64,000 nt of DNA from Moorena producens 3L (lineage in GTDB: Bacteria; Cyanobacteriota; Cyanobacteriia; Cyanobacteriales; Coleofasciculaceae): positions 33,427 through 97,426 of the forward strand of contig NZ_GL890969.1 of assembly GCF_000211815.1 (NCBI RefSeq), written 5' to 3'. How positions within the stretch are numbered: the stretch's first letter is position 1; every line of letters begins with the position of its first letter. The position numbers were made by a program, and so were the translations under genes. Under the pieces are notes generated by a model that did no database searches, was not told the DNA's origin, and saw only the letters and a program-made list of their open reading frames with translations. Positions 25,658 through 34,691 of the stretch are shown one piece after another.

Positions 25658-26626
25658 ATGGCTACCAGACATATACGCTTTGATTGGGCCATCAAAAGAC
25701 TACTGCGCAATAAAGCCAATTATGTAGTCTTGGAAGGGTTTTTAAGCGAGTTATTACATACACAGATCAAAATCCAAACTCTTCTCGAAAGTGAAGGCAA
25801 TCAACAGACAGAGGAAGATAAAAGCAACCGTGTCGATATTCTGGCGGAAACCGAAAACTCCGAGTTAGTCCTGATCGAAGTGCAAAACAACTCCCAACTC
25901 GATTATTTTCATCGGATGCTCTACGGTGTTTCCCAGCTAGTCACCGAATATCTTGAACAAGGGGAAGAGTACGGTAAAATTCGGAAAATATACTCAGTGA
26001 ATATCGTCTACTTTAACCTCGGTAAGGGAGATGACTATATTTATCGTCTGCGCTCGGAGTTCATGGGAGTGAATCAAGGAGATATCCTGGAACCTACCCT
26101 AGCTCAAGAAAGAAAATATACTATTGAAAAAGTAGCAGATATCTTTCCAGAATACTACCTGCTGAAAGTAAAGAACTTTAAGGGGACAGCGAAAAACCAC
26201 CTAGACGAATGGATCTATTTTCTCAAAAACAGTGAGATCAAGGATGAATTTGGAGCATTAGGCATGGTGGAAGCCAAGGAAACCTTAAGAGTCAATAATC
26301 TCTCCGACCAAGAAAGAGCGGCATACAAGCGTTATATGGATAACAAAAGTTACGAAGCAAGTATCTTGAGTACCCAAGAATTTGAGGCGCAATGGCAAAT
26401 CGAACAGATTGAACAGGCAAAAATTCGAGGTAGGGAAGAAGGAAAAAGAAGCTTACTATTAGGACAGTTGGAGCGCCGTTTCCCAGAAATAGCCTCACAA
26501 CTGAGTGCAGCTATCGTTGGGTTGAATTCCCAGGAATTAGATAATTTAGCAGATGCCATGTGGGATTTTCAGACTAGCGCTGATTTGCTTGACTGGCTAC
26601 AGGAACATTCAGGGTTTGCTGAATAA
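25658..26626 (+). CDS. Rpn-family PD-(D/E)XK nuclease / transposase-like protein
   Basis: 322 residues. The N-terminus FDWAIKRLLRNKANYVVLEGFL and the nuclease core VDILAETENSELVLIEVQNN, with Asp 60 and Glu 74-x-Gln 76, match the Rpn/YhgA-like PD-(D/E)XK family of recombination-promoting nucleases, which is very abundant in cyanobacteria. FHRMLYGVSQLVTEYL is a further family block. The C-terminal ~60 residues are the helical region typical of the group (REEGKRSLLLGQLERRF). It may be mobile or associated with recombination. It lies between the two dnd-associated gene copies, with the heptamer array just upstream. Confidence 0.85.
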   Translation: MATRHIRFDWAIKRLLRNKANYVVLEGFLSELLHTQIKIQTLLESEGNQQTEEDKSNRVDILAETENSELVLIEVQNNSQLDYFHRMLYGVSQLVTEYLEQGEEYGKIRKIYSVNIVYFNLGKGDDYIYRLRSEFMGVNQGDILEPTLAQERKYTIEKVADIFPEYYLLKVKNFKGTAKNHLDEWIYFLKNSEIKDEFGALGMVEAKETLRVNNLSDQERAAYKRYMDNKSYEASILSTQEFEAQWQIEQIEQAKIRGREEGKRSLLLGQLERRFPEIASQLSAAIVGLNSQELDNLADAMWDFQTSADLLDWLQEHSGFAE

Positions 26627-26797
26627 GTCTGTACTCGGTGCAGGTAGTCGGTGCTAAATTCAAAATTCAAAATTCAAAATTCAGAATTCAAAATGAGTGA
26701 AGTAAGCCCAATTACGCACCGGACATTTGATTTTGCGGTACACGTCAGTTCGGGATAAGCTGCGTAGCAGCTTACCATCTCAGCTGTAACGGAATTA

Positions 26798-26848
26798 GTG
26801 ACAGCGCCTACAGTTCCCTATCCCGTAAGTGTAGGCGCTAGCTGTCAC
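26798..26848. terminator. Strong hairpin at 3' end of dnd-associated copy 2
   Basis: GTGACAGCGCCTACA (26798-26812) pairs with TGTAGGCGCTAGCTGTCAC (26830-26848) with one small bulge. The arm overlaps the stop codon of the minus-strand gene. It lacks a T-run, so it could be a terminator or a repeat where the duplicated block was joined. Confidence 0.5.
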
Positions 26849-27324
26849 AAAAATCGACTCAAATCAAACTCCTGTTGATCATTTGCTATAGATTCTTTCT
26901 TCTTATACCTATCAGTATTTAAAAGTAACAAAAGTCGCTCGGAATAGTCTACTGCTCCCCGCAACTCATTGCGCAAAATATCAAGTCCTCCATTCGCATA
27001 CTCCTCAAAAATATAGATGCGTTTTTCCTCAGACTCTTTATCGATAGAGGAAAGAATTTTTGTATCCTTAATCTCAGCGATCGCAATTAATTTAATTACC
27101 ACCTCATATCCCCTTGACACAAAAATTTCCAGTCCAATCGGACCAGGCTCTCGTTTAGAAATTACTTTCAGGGGCGATCGCTTTTTACGCTTTACTCCTA
27201 AAGCAGCTGCAAACACCATCACATCAGCATAAGTCTGAAACGGTCCGGTTTTTCCATCGGAAGCGGTTAGGTCTTTCACCAAAGCCGCCTTATCTTTAGC
27301 AACCCTGATTCTGTTTCCAGCCAT
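26845..27324 (-). CDS. DNA phosphorothioation-associated protein 4-like, copy 2
   Basis: 159 residues, nearly identical to copy 1 at 23568-24047; differences are mainly IENEQQ versus IANDQQ and a Leu/Ile change near the end. It has the same family features. The duplicated DNA covers the gene and part of the leader. Here the leader is uninterrupted, so this copy shows the native arrangement. A minus-strand TATAAT at 27400-27405 is a plausible -10 about 75 bp upstream of the ATG. It is not in an operon with other dnd genes. Confidence 0.65.
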   Translation of the reverse strand: MAGNRIRVAKDKAALVKDLTASDGKTGPFQTYADVMVFAAALGVKRKKRSPLKVISKREPGPIGLEIFVSRGYEVVIKLIAIAEIKDTKILSSIDKESEEKRIYIFEEYANGGLDILRNELRGAVDYSERLLLLLNTDRYKKKESIANDQQEFDLSRFL

Positions 27325-27644
27325 TGTCTTGGTATCTAATTTTAGTAAATCTTATGCACAATCCTAAGCGCAAAAAGCGTAAAGTGCGGTAATCTATGGA
27401 TTATACCATATTTATCCCTGAAAACTCCCTTACCTAGCAATAAGCCAACCTTTTACGAACTATGAAACCCAGTAAGCTGTCAAGAAAACTAAACATGAAG
27501 AAACGTAAACGAATAGCCTCTTTAGGGATCTTAAATGAATTGTGATAATTTTTGATGCCATATTGCCTGTTCCCAGATCCGCTGTTCCCTGTTCCCTTTG
27601 CTATTAGAGATCTATTGCTTGATGTTTCATAGAGTAAGGTAATA
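27325..27644. other. Divergent intergenic region
   Basis: It holds the minus-strand TATAAT for the dnd-associated copy 2 (27400-27405) and the region upstream of the DUF2252 gene. No gene or strong repeat is seen. Confidence 0.4.
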
Positions 27645-29066
27645 ATGATGAAGACTTGTAAACAACCAGTTTATGTGAGTGCGATCGCAATCCTACTTTT
27701 ACTGACTAACCTATCCTGTTCCTCCCCCGACCGACAAGACCCCCCAATGAAAACCAAGGATCGTGCAACGGTAGTCGTGAAAACGATTGAGGAGGCAAAC
27801 ACTGGCATTTCCAAGCAAGATCGAGAAACTAAATATTGCAAAATGGCTTGTTCTAAATTTGTCTTCTACCGTGGCACTAACCAACTATTTTGGAAAGATT
27901 TCGCTGGGGATAATCGCCTCAAGGATTTTGGAAATGCCAAAACCAAGATTTGGTTATCGGGGGATATGCATGCCGAGAACTTTGGGGCATATGATAATAA
28001 TCGAGGGGAAATCGTTTACTCACTCGATGACTTTGATGATGGAATTATTGCCGATTACCAATATGATGTCTGGCGCATGGCAGCTAGTTTAGCATTGGTC
28101 GGTCGTCAGAATGGTTTGTCTGCTGAGGAACAGAACAACGGGATTGATGCCTTTAGTGAGTCCTATCTTGATACTATGGCCTCCTATCGCGGTAATGATC
28201 GTGAACTGGAGACTTACTTCACTAAAGACAATACTTATGGGAAGTTGGATGACTTCCTAGAAGGAGTCGAAGCCAGCGAAAGCCGCCAAAAAATGTTGAA
28301 AAAATGGACAGAACTGGACCCAAATCAGCGTCGCTTCAATCTATCCAAGGTTAAGTTAGGCAAACCTACTGCTTCCGAGCGACAGGATATTGAGAATGCG
28401 ATCGCAGATTATCAGAAAACCTTGACAAAAAAGTTTAAATATGATAAAAACTACTTCCGAGTCAAAGATATTGCGCAACGTTTACTGGCTGGCACTGGTT
28501 CCTTAGGAATACCACGCTATTATCTCCTGATTGAGGGTGAGACCTCTTCCCAGGATGATGACCGGATCTTGGACATTAAATTCCAATCTTCCCCTACTGC
28601 CTATGATTACCTGAGTCAGCAGGAACGGGAAAAGTATGATAAAAATTTTAACAATGAGGGTCAACGTCATGCTTTAGCCTATCGAGCCTTAACCAAGCAC
28701 ACCGATAATCACCTGGGCTGGATGAAACTTGGGGATGGGTATTACTCAGTGCGAGAGCGATCGCCATTTAAGGAAACCTTTGATATCACTGAGCTAACCA
28801 AAGAGAAACGTTTTGTTAAGCTAGCTGAACAATGGGGTCAAGTGTTAGCAACAGCTCACGCCCGAGCTGACAAAGATTTTGATGCTGCCTTAGTGCCTTA
28901 TTCCATAGACAAACAGGTGGATGAGTTGACTGACGGTCGCCACAAGGAGTTTCGGCAATTGGTAAGGGAAGTGGCTTTGACTTATGCTGATCAAGTTGAG
29001 AAAGACTATGGTTACTTTCTCGAAAAGCTGAAACCCAATAGCTGCTCTAGCGGCACTTGTGACTAA
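27645..29066 (+). CDS. DUF2252 family lipoprotein
   Basis: A 473-residue protein. The signal segment AIAILLLLTNLSC ends in a lipobox Cys at about residue 25. The mature part matches DUF2252: CSKFVFYRGTNQLFWKDF, the block WLSGDMHAENFGAYDN, YSLDDFDDGIIADYQYDVWR, and late NHLGWMKLGDGYYSVRERSP. The GDxHxxNF motif resembles the catalytic loop of kinase/phosphotransferase folds, suggesting a kinase-like fold, but activity is unproven. A second Met follows immediately, so the start could be 27648. Confidence 0.8.
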   Translation: MMKTCKQPVYVSAIAILLLLTNLSCSSPDRQDPPMKTKDRATVVVKTIEEANTGISKQDRETKYCKMACSKFVFYRGTNQLFWKDFAGDNRLKDFGNAKTKIWLSGDMHAENFGAYDNNRGEIVYSLDDFDDGIIADYQYDVWRMAASLALVGRQNGLSAEEQNNGIDAFSESYLDTMASYRGNDRELETYFTKDNTYGKLDDFLEGVEASESRQKMLKKWTELDPNQRRFNLSKVKLGKPTASERQDIENAIADYQKTLTKKFKYDKNYFRVKDIAQRLLAGTGSLGIPRYYLLIEGETSSQDDDRILDIKFQSSPTAYDYLSQQEREKYDKNFNNEGQRHALAYRALTKHTDNHLGWMKLGDGYYSVRERSPFKETFDITELTKEKRFVKLAEQWGQVLATAHARADKDFDAALVPYSIDKQVDELTDGRHKEFRQLVREVALTYADQVEKDYGYFLEKLKPNSCSSGTCD

Positions 29067-29237
29067 TCGTTTTAGTTTAATTGGCTTTGGTAAAATATAA
29101 TGCGTTGATATGGCACAGGGGGAAGGTTAAATAACAGGATAAGCGGCAAAGGGATGGTCGCGAGCTAGTCCCTATAACCTATAACCTCTAACCTCTAACC
29201 TAGAAACAAAACAGCTACATACCTTATATTTAATCAC

Positions 29238-29555
29238 ATGAACGGTAAGAAAGACGGTTTTTTAAGCGGGCTTCAAATTTTGGTGTTTTTTATCTTAGCC
29301 CTTGCCTTTCTGGGATACCCAATCGAATTCAGCTTACTATTTGGTGGCATTGGCGCTTTCGCCGGTGGTTTGATAGTTGACTGGTGGCACCACCCAGACA
29401 AACCCAGGGACTCACAACCCCAGCAAGCAGAGTATACCGAGGAAGGTAGTTCTGACTTAACGGGCATCCGTTTAGCTGTACAAGAACGACAAGCTAGAGA
29501 AAAGAGCCGCTCAGAAGGGTCACTCAATCCTATTAGTAGATTTTTTAGACGTTAA
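29238..29555 (+). CDS. Small membrane protein of unknown function
   Basis: 105 residues. Two hydrophobic segments (FLSGLQILVFFILALAFLGY and FSLLFGGIGAFAGGLIVDWW) are followed by a hydrophilic, Arg-rich tail containing GIRLAVQERQAREKSRSEGS and ending in SRFFRR. I do not recognise a family. It is followed 120 bp later by the YdcF-type gene on the same strand. Confidence 0.55.
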   Translation: MNGKKDGFLSGLQILVFFILALAFLGYPIEFSLLFGGIGAFAGGLIVDWWHHPDKPRDSQPQQAEYTEEGSSDLTGIRLAVQERQAREKSRSEGSLNPISRFFRR

Positions 29556-29675
29556 GCAAGAGTAATTAATTATTGCTTATTGGTCAAAAGAAAATACCAA
29601 GAGATTTAAGCTAGGGCTAATCTAGAAGAACTTGCTTTGGATTGAGTACTTTCCGACTTAGAACTAAAATCTAAC

Positions 29676-30521
29676 ATGTTTCTATTTCTCTCAAAGCTAT
29701 TGCCACTCTTTCTGTATCCCTTGGGCCTGGCTTGTGTGCTACTGGTAGTAGCTTTAGTAATGTCGTGGCGCAACCCTCGCTGGGTTCCGATACCGGTGGC
29801 TTTAGCATTAATTGTGTTGTTGGTCTCAAGTAATACTTGGGTGACTAACAGCTTAATACGCTCTCTGGAGTGGCAATATATTCCTAATTCAGAATTACCT
29901 GAGGCTGATGCGATTGTGATCTTGGGGGGAGCGACTAAACCACCTTTTCCACCACGACCTACTCCAGAAGTGGATGAAGCAGGCGATCGCGTTCTCTATG
30001 GTGCTCAGCTATACCGTGAAGGGAAAGCTCCCTGGGTGATTCCTGCTGGTGGTCGGATTGTTTGGGGTTCCAGTAGTAATAACTCTAGCCAACGACTTTC
30101 TTCCGAGTCTGGTCAATCCTCACAACGGTTGGCTCCTGAATCAGAAGACATGGCACAGATTCTAGAAGACCTGGGTGTTCCAAGAGCCGCTATCATTCAA
30201 GAGTCTAGGTCTTTAAACACTCACCAAAATGCGGTCAATGTGCGGAAAATTTTGGATCAGCGGGATTTTCCCAAGGTATTATTGGTAACTTCAGCCATCC
30301 ATATGCCTCGTTCTGTCCTAGTGTTCCGGCGTCAGGGTATTGATGTGATCCCAGCACCAACAGATTTTCTAGTGTCCCAACATGAACTGGATGAACCTAG
30401 CAGCAGTAGTCAAGCTGCTTTGCTACATTCTCTGCCAAATGCTGAGCAATTGTCTAGGATTACCCGTGCTATCAAGGAATACATTGGTATAGTCGCTTAT
30501 CGCATTCGTGGTTGGGTATGA
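29676..30521 (+). CDS. YdcF/DUF218 family membrane protein
   Basis: 281 residues. Two N-terminal transmembrane helices (LLPLFLYPLGLACVLLVVAL and PVALALIVLLVSSN) precede the DUF218 domain: ADAIVILGGATK, RVLYGAQLYREGKAPWVIPA, ESRSLNTHQNAVNVRKIL, LLVTSAIHMPRSVLVFRRQG, and VIPAPTDF. This family (ElyC/SanA/YdcF) is linked to envelope polysaccharide metabolism in other bacteria. A small conserved gene begins 44 bp downstream. Confidence 0.82.
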   Translation: MFLFLSKLLPLFLYPLGLACVLLVVALVMSWRNPRWVPIPVALALIVLLVSSNTWVTNSLIRSLEWQYIPNSELPEADAIVILGGATKPPFPPRPTPEVDEAGDRVLYGAQLYREGKAPWVIPAGGRIVWGSSSNNSSQRLSSESGQSSQRLAPESEDMAQILEDLGVPRAAIIQESRSLNTHQNAVNVRKILDQRDFPKVLLVTSAIHMPRSVLVFRRQGIDVIPAPTDFLVSQHELDEPSSSSQAALLHSLPNAEQLSRITRAIKEYIGIVAYRIRGWV

Positions 30522-30564
30522 CATTATTGCTGAAATATTATCCTTGATTATTTGCCTAGTTACT

Positions 30565-30798
30565 ATGCCAGAAGAATTCCAACGGATTGTCCCAGCACCA
30601 CCACCAGCAGCCGATATGTTTGCCACTTACCAGCTAGCTTATGACTTTAGCCAGGAAGTAGAGCATCGACAAGAATTTGAAGACTATTGCCAGTGGTATT
30701 ATTTTACAGCACAAAGCCATCAAGAGGAATTAGAAAAAATGCGCGGTGACATCAACATTTTTCGTTGGTTCAGTCGCCGCAACTCAGAGGTAGATTAG
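30565..30798 (+). CDS. Small conserved hypothetical protein
   Basis: 77 residues from ATG 30565 (MPEEFQRIVPAPPPAADMFA); an upstream in-frame ATG at 30508 overlaps the YdcF-type gene and is less likely. It is rich in aromatics and acids (YQLAYDFSQEVEHRQEFEDY) and looks soluble and helical. I recognise no named family. It is probably co-transcribed with the preceding gene. Confidence 0.5.
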   Translation: MPEEFQRIVPAPPPAADMFATYQLAYDFSQEVEHRQEFEDYCQWYYFTAQSHQEELEKMRGDINIFRWFSRRNSEVD

Positions 30799-30980
30799 AC
30801 TACAAGTCTAGCTTATTATCTTAAAAGATGGTTTAACTAATTAAAGTAAACACGGATAGTAATAGATATCAATAGATACAGTAAGAATCTAACTTAATCC
30901 TATCCGTGCAGACCTGTTTAAAAATCCCTGTGATGGTGATTATGATTGGTTTCTATAGTATTAGCTAATAATATAGCCGC

Positions 30981-31208
30981 CTAGGGGATAATTTCTAGTT
31001 CATCTTCACGGAAGTGAACTTTTTTAAATTTTTTGTCAAATTTGACTTGTATTGGTAAATTGGCGCTGACGGGCCTACCTTGCCACTCAGAAATTATTCC
31101 GGTAACTTCCCCTTCGAGACCTTTAATATCAAAAGGTTTATTTCTGTGTTCGGGATGGGTATATACCACAACTGATTCTTTGACTCGGACGCGATCGCCA
31201 ACTTTCAT
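30981..31208 (-). CDS. ftrV: Ferredoxin-thioredoxin reductase variable chain
   Basis: 75 residues matching FtrV along the whole length: MKVGDRVRVKESVVVYTHPE, FDIKGLEGEV, GRPVSANLPIQVKF and FREDELEII. FtrV is the SH3-like subunit of ferredoxin-thioredoxin reductase. It supports the catalytic chain, which passes electrons from photosynthetic ferredoxin to thioredoxin. The catalytic chain gene is not in the window. Confidence 0.92.
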   Translation of the reverse strand: MKVGDRVRVKESVVVYTHPEHRNKPFDIKGLEGEVTGIISEWQGRPVSANLPIQVKFDKKFKKVHFREDELEIIP

Positions 31209-31421
31209 ATAAGTAACTCTAACTATTATACGGACATCCCTTACCTAAGCTAGGGTGGGCTCAGGCAACCTTCTTATTGTCTCACAGAGTGGGTTGTTTA
31301 CATTTAGCACAGTTGTGAGCATCAACAAAATTTAGGTTTATTGGAATTGCTTCCCTGGTCTGATGCCGGTGATTATCGGTGAAAATTATAATGTAAGGTT
31401 TTTTCACCCTTAGTTTCACCC

Positions 31422-33416
31422 TTAGTTGTCTGGGAGCTCCTGCTCGGTAGGTGAAGACTGTGGTAGATTTGGATCGGGTGATGGTAAAAAGCGATCGCGC
31501 ATTTTCTGGAAGCCCTCAGGAGCTAGTATCCATTGGGTAGTCAGTAAAATAGCCCCAGCACCAACTAGTATACCGACTACCCCCAGCAGCCCAAACAAGG
31601 CTCTTATCCAATCCCGGTATGAGCGGGTGGTTTCGGGTTTATTATCATTGGTTGTGGTTATTTCCGCTGGTAGTGATGGAGTCAGAGCGGTTTGCTGCCC
31701 CAGATTAACCACCTGTAGTTCTTTAGAGCTAGAGATGTCTCCCAAATTTAGCACTGTCGGATATTGGGGAGAGACAGCACAGTATGTTAGCACCACCGAA
31801 ATGTCATCTTGACCATTATGTTTAAAGGCCAGGTCAATTAAAGACTCAGCCGCCGATTCCACGGAAAGTCGGTGGCTATTGACTTTTTCGGGTAAATCTC
31901 GACCAAATTTTTCAATCAAGTTGTTGTTGCTCAAGCCATCGGAACACAGCAGCAGCAAGCCATCTTCTTCCAAAATAAAGCGTCGCACAGTGGGACGAAG
32001 TAATTCAGCCTCCTTTGTCCCTAAGGCTTGAGTGAGTGCTTGTGCATCAGATCGCTGCAACGCTTGTCGATAAAGACTACGACCAAGCTTGACCTCCCGA
32101 GTAGCCACATCATCATCCACAGTTAGCTGCTGGCAATAGTCGGGAGTAAGCCAGTAAGCACGACTATCTCCTACACTAGCGATATAGATTTCGTGACCAT
32201 TGGTTTTCCCTTCTGGTGTATTCACCATTTGGGGTAGTTGTAGCGCTAGGGTTAAGGTGGTAGCCATGCGACGCCGGGATTCTCGTTCTTGTTGATCGTT
32301 GCGAGAAGAAATCATGTTATTAGCAACCCGGATAATTGCTGATAGATTCTCAGTTACCAGTTCTGGTGTCATCAGCTCCGGATCTTCGTTCAACTCAGCC
32401 AGTAATGCCCGAACCTGTAATTTAATCGACTGTAGTGCTAACTGACTAGCAATTTCCCCCCCTTCGTGACCACCAATGCCATCACAAATAATCGACAGGT
32501 GGGGAATCAAGGGGTCTTGGGGTTGCTCTGGGTGCTTAATCAAGTCAGCCTTAGTGGGATAGCAACTGTCTTCATTGTGGCTGTGACTTGAACCAGTTGC
32601 GGTGATACCAGCAATCTGTAACCGCAACGGGTGCTGAGCAGCTTGCTCAAGTAATAGGTGATTAAGTTGGGATGCGATCGCACTTAAGGAGGGGTGTTCA
32701 GTTTGCAGGTGTTGGGCAATAGCTTGTAGCGGATCCGCCACAGAAACTGAAGCTGTGCGACACCAAGCTTCCCAGCACTCTCCTAGCTGTTTAAGACTAG
32801 CATCCACAGAGGGTTCACTCACAGAAGTCGGTTCGGCAGGGGAGTCTCGGGAAACCAATGTATCAAATCCCCTATCCTCTAGACCATTAGACGGTACAAC
32901 TGGTGATAGACTCGTATCAGCCATTGTATCGCGATATAATTCCCGCAGTCGCAGCCGCCACCCTTCAACTCGCAAATTAGTTGGCACTAACAGGCTAGAA
33001 GCCACACCCAATTCTGATAAGGGTATCCATAATTCCCAAATTTGCCAAAGCCAATAGACTTGACGCACTGCGGTAGCAGAAGTCCACATCGACTCCATTG
33101 AGGGATATAAGTTGCCATTGGCATCAATGGGGGCATTTTCTAGCAAAATGACTACATCTTGACCAGGTGTAGACAGAAAATTCCGTTGCTGTGGCAACTG
33201 GCATATCCCATAAACCTCTGGCACATGGAGGCAGTGGGGATACAAGCGTAGGTAAGGAAGGATATGGCCGTTGATTTGTTCGGGAAAATCCGGTGGCAGT
33301 TCTGGCTGCATATCCTGCCAAATTTGCGGGGCAACTACCTGGTAGCGGTCTGCCACTTGTTCTCCAACTGGTAGCTCTACGGCAGCAGAACCAACTGCCC
33401 AAAGATAACGATCCAC
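31422..33416 (-). CDS. PP2C-family serine/threonine phosphatase, membrane-anchored
   Basis: 664 residues. The PP2C domain (about 268-560) has the metal-binding and catalytic blocks HNEDSCYP, IICDGIGGHEGGEIA, IASVGDSRAYWL, LLLCSDGLSNN and GQDDISVVL. The N-terminal ~260 residues have no motif I recognise and are Trp-rich (YWLWQIWELWIPLSELG). A single transmembrane helix lies near the C-terminus (FGLLGVVGILVGAGAILLTT), so the catalytic domain faces the cytoplasm. Substrates are unknown. Confidence 0.85.
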   Translation of the reverse strand: MDRYLWAVGSAAVELPVGEQVADRYQVVAPQIWQDMQPELPPDFPEQINGHILPYLRLYPHCLHVPEVYGICQLPQQRNFLSTPGQDVVILLENAPIDANGNLYPSMESMWTSATAVRQVYWLWQIWELWIPLSELGVASSLLVPTNLRVEGWRLRLRELYRDTMADTSLSPVVPSNGLEDRGFDTLVSRDSPAEPTSVSEPSVDASLKQLGECWEAWCRTASVSVADPLQAIAQHLQTEHPSLSAIASQLNHLLLEQAAQHPLRLQIAGITATGSSHSHNEDSCYPTKADLIKHPEQPQDPLIPHLSIICDGIGGHEGGEIASQLALQSIKLQVRALLAELNEDPELMTPELVTENLSAIIRVANNMISSRNDQQERESRRRMATTLTLALQLPQMVNTPEGKTNGHEIYIASVGDSRAYWLTPDYCQQLTVDDDVATREVKLGRSLYRQALQRSDAQALTQALGTKEAELLRPTVRRFILEEDGLLLLCSDGLSNNNLIEKFGRDLPEKVNSHRLSVESAAESLIDLAFKHNGQDDISVVLTYCAVSPQYPTVLNLGDISSSKELQVVNLGQQTALTPSLPAEITTTNDNKPETTRSYRDWIRALFGLLGVVGILVGAGAILLTTQWILAPEGFQKMRDRFLPSPDPNLPQSSPTEQELPDN

Positions 33417-33494
33417 GGCTAATACCTATGAAGTTAATTTACGGCTATACGGTCAAATTCTAGACGGCTGAGATAAATTAGCATTGGTCCGCGC

Positions 33495-33791
33495 TTATGC
33501 CCCACGTCCCCACTTGCATGTCGGCGTGGGATGAATGGCAGACAAGAACTTTGATACTTTGTGATCATCTATAATGAACATAGTAGGGTAATCAAATTAA
33601 GAGCTAACCGCCACCTACTACCTAAAAATAGAACTTTTTTGTATTGTTCCGGCGCGGAGGGGCATCTCGTGTCGTAAATATTGCTTGCCGAACGCGCCCC
33701 GCGTGGCCTACGGCCTTGTATCCGTTCCCGTTGGGTGGAGTTGGCAAGAAGCCTACACTGACTCGGCGAGTTCAGTTTAGGAGTATGTCAC
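33495..33791 (+). mobile_element. tnpB-less transposon remnant A, omega-RNA-like
   Basis: A left-end-like hairpin CCCACG/CGTGGG (33501-33506 with 33525-33530) is followed by a TATAAT at 33570-33575. About 215 bp of sequence shared with remnant B (35874-36303, inverted) comes next, ending with a hairpin and GGAGTATGTCAC, a right-end signature of cyanobacterial tnpB-type elements. No protein frame survives. The A sequence GGGGCATCTCGTGTCG lacks the SLE found at the same place in B. A GCGTGGCCTACGGCC repeat is embedded in both. Confidence 0.5.
33570..33575 (+). promoter_or_regulatory. Conserved -10 box of remnant A
   Basis: TATAAT is retained at the same place in remnant B (36298-36303, minus strand), followed by GAA.ATAGTAGGG in both. 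Conservation in two tnpB-less copies suggests that the short RNA is still transcribed. No clear -35 is visible. Confidence 0.4.
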
Positions 33792-33952
33792 AAGAGGGGT
33801 TGTTTGAGCTTTTAAACATTTTCTCTCAAAGTTGTCTAGTAGATTCAAGAAAATTAACATAACTCAGCAACCTATATCTTTGTCTGACGTCAGACAAAAT
33901 AAATTAGAGTTACCCGCAACTACTTACCCCATACCCTGTATATTATGAGCCG

Positions 33953-34384
33953 ATGGTAAGTTCCTCGATGCTTTGGCTAATTGCCGGGTCAATGCTGTGC
34001 TTAGTCGAGCTGTTTGTGCCAACAGCATTTGTTGCTTTCATGATGGGCATCAGTGCTTTGGTCGTAGCATTTGTGATCTCGATTTTGCCCATATCTTATA
34101 CCCTACAAGTGGGGTTATGGTTGCTGCTTTCCACTGCCTCAGTCTTTTTATCCCGTCGCCTGATGCCCCCTGCTAGAGTGGGCAAAAATTTGGATGCGAT
34201 GGAAGCTCAAACCTTGACAGAAATTCTGCCAGGGCAAACTGGGCGGGTACTCTATGAAGGCAACTCATGGCGTGCCCGTTGTGAAGACTATGCAGATGCG
34301 ATCGCACCCAACCAAAAAGTCTACGTAGTGCGTAGGGAAGGCACTACCCTGATTGTTGTGCCTCATCACCTATTGCATGACTGA
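33953..34384 (+). CDS. NfeD family membrane protein
   Basis: 143 residues: three hydrophobic helices (MLWLIAGSMLCLVELFVP, FVAFMMGISALVVAFVISI, LQVGLWLLLSTASVFLS) and a C-terminal OB-like domain (TEILPGQTGRVLYEGNSWRA, VYVVRREGTTLIVVP). Short NfeD proteins pair with SPFH/stomatin proteins in membrane microdomain organisation. The SPFH gene follows on the same strand 307 bp later, matching that pairing. The start codon follows GAGCCGATGGTAAG; an ATG at 33953 fits. Confidence 0.88.
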   Translation: MVSSSMLWLIAGSMLCLVELFVPTAFVAFMMGISALVVAFVISILPISYTLQVGLWLLLSTASVFLSRRLMPPARVGKNLDAMEAQTLTEILPGQTGRVLYEGNSWRARCEDYADAIAPNQKVYVVRREGTTLIVVPHHLLHD

Positions 34385-34691
34385 AGTTGATCGACCAAGG
34401 GTGCTCTGCCAGGTTCAGGGGATAGTGATGGGTTAATAGGGTGATGGGGTAATAGAGTCAACGGTAGATTTATTACTCCCCCTAGTGACTAGTTGTTGGG
34501 AGTCTCCCTTCTAACCCAGTCCACTGTTTTTTGACAAAAGATAGGTTAAAAAGTCAGGTTGGGCAGATGGGAATAGAGTCAGCTTCAAGCACTTGAGAAT
34601 CAGACTAAATCAGTTTTCTGCCCTCCCCCACCCATCCGCTCCCCCTCTAACAACAAATTTGTAAAACACTACCAGAAATGGAGGAAAGAGC
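34385..34691 (+). other. Gap between nfeD and SPFH gene
   Basis: No gene is seen. GATGGGTTAATAGGGTGATGG-like short repeats lie near 34427-34460. TTGACA at about 34533 has no good -10 at the right distance. The SPFH ribosome site GGAGGAAAG lies at the end. Confidence 0.35.

Noticed and set aside
25285..25727. Three overlapping plus-strand frames of 73-117 codons rich in YYPLPITH
   Set aside because: They are translations of the heptamer array in its three phases.
32755..33057. 100-codon plus-strand frame in the PP2C gene
   Set aside because: It is opposite to a clear phosphatase reading frame and shows no independent features.
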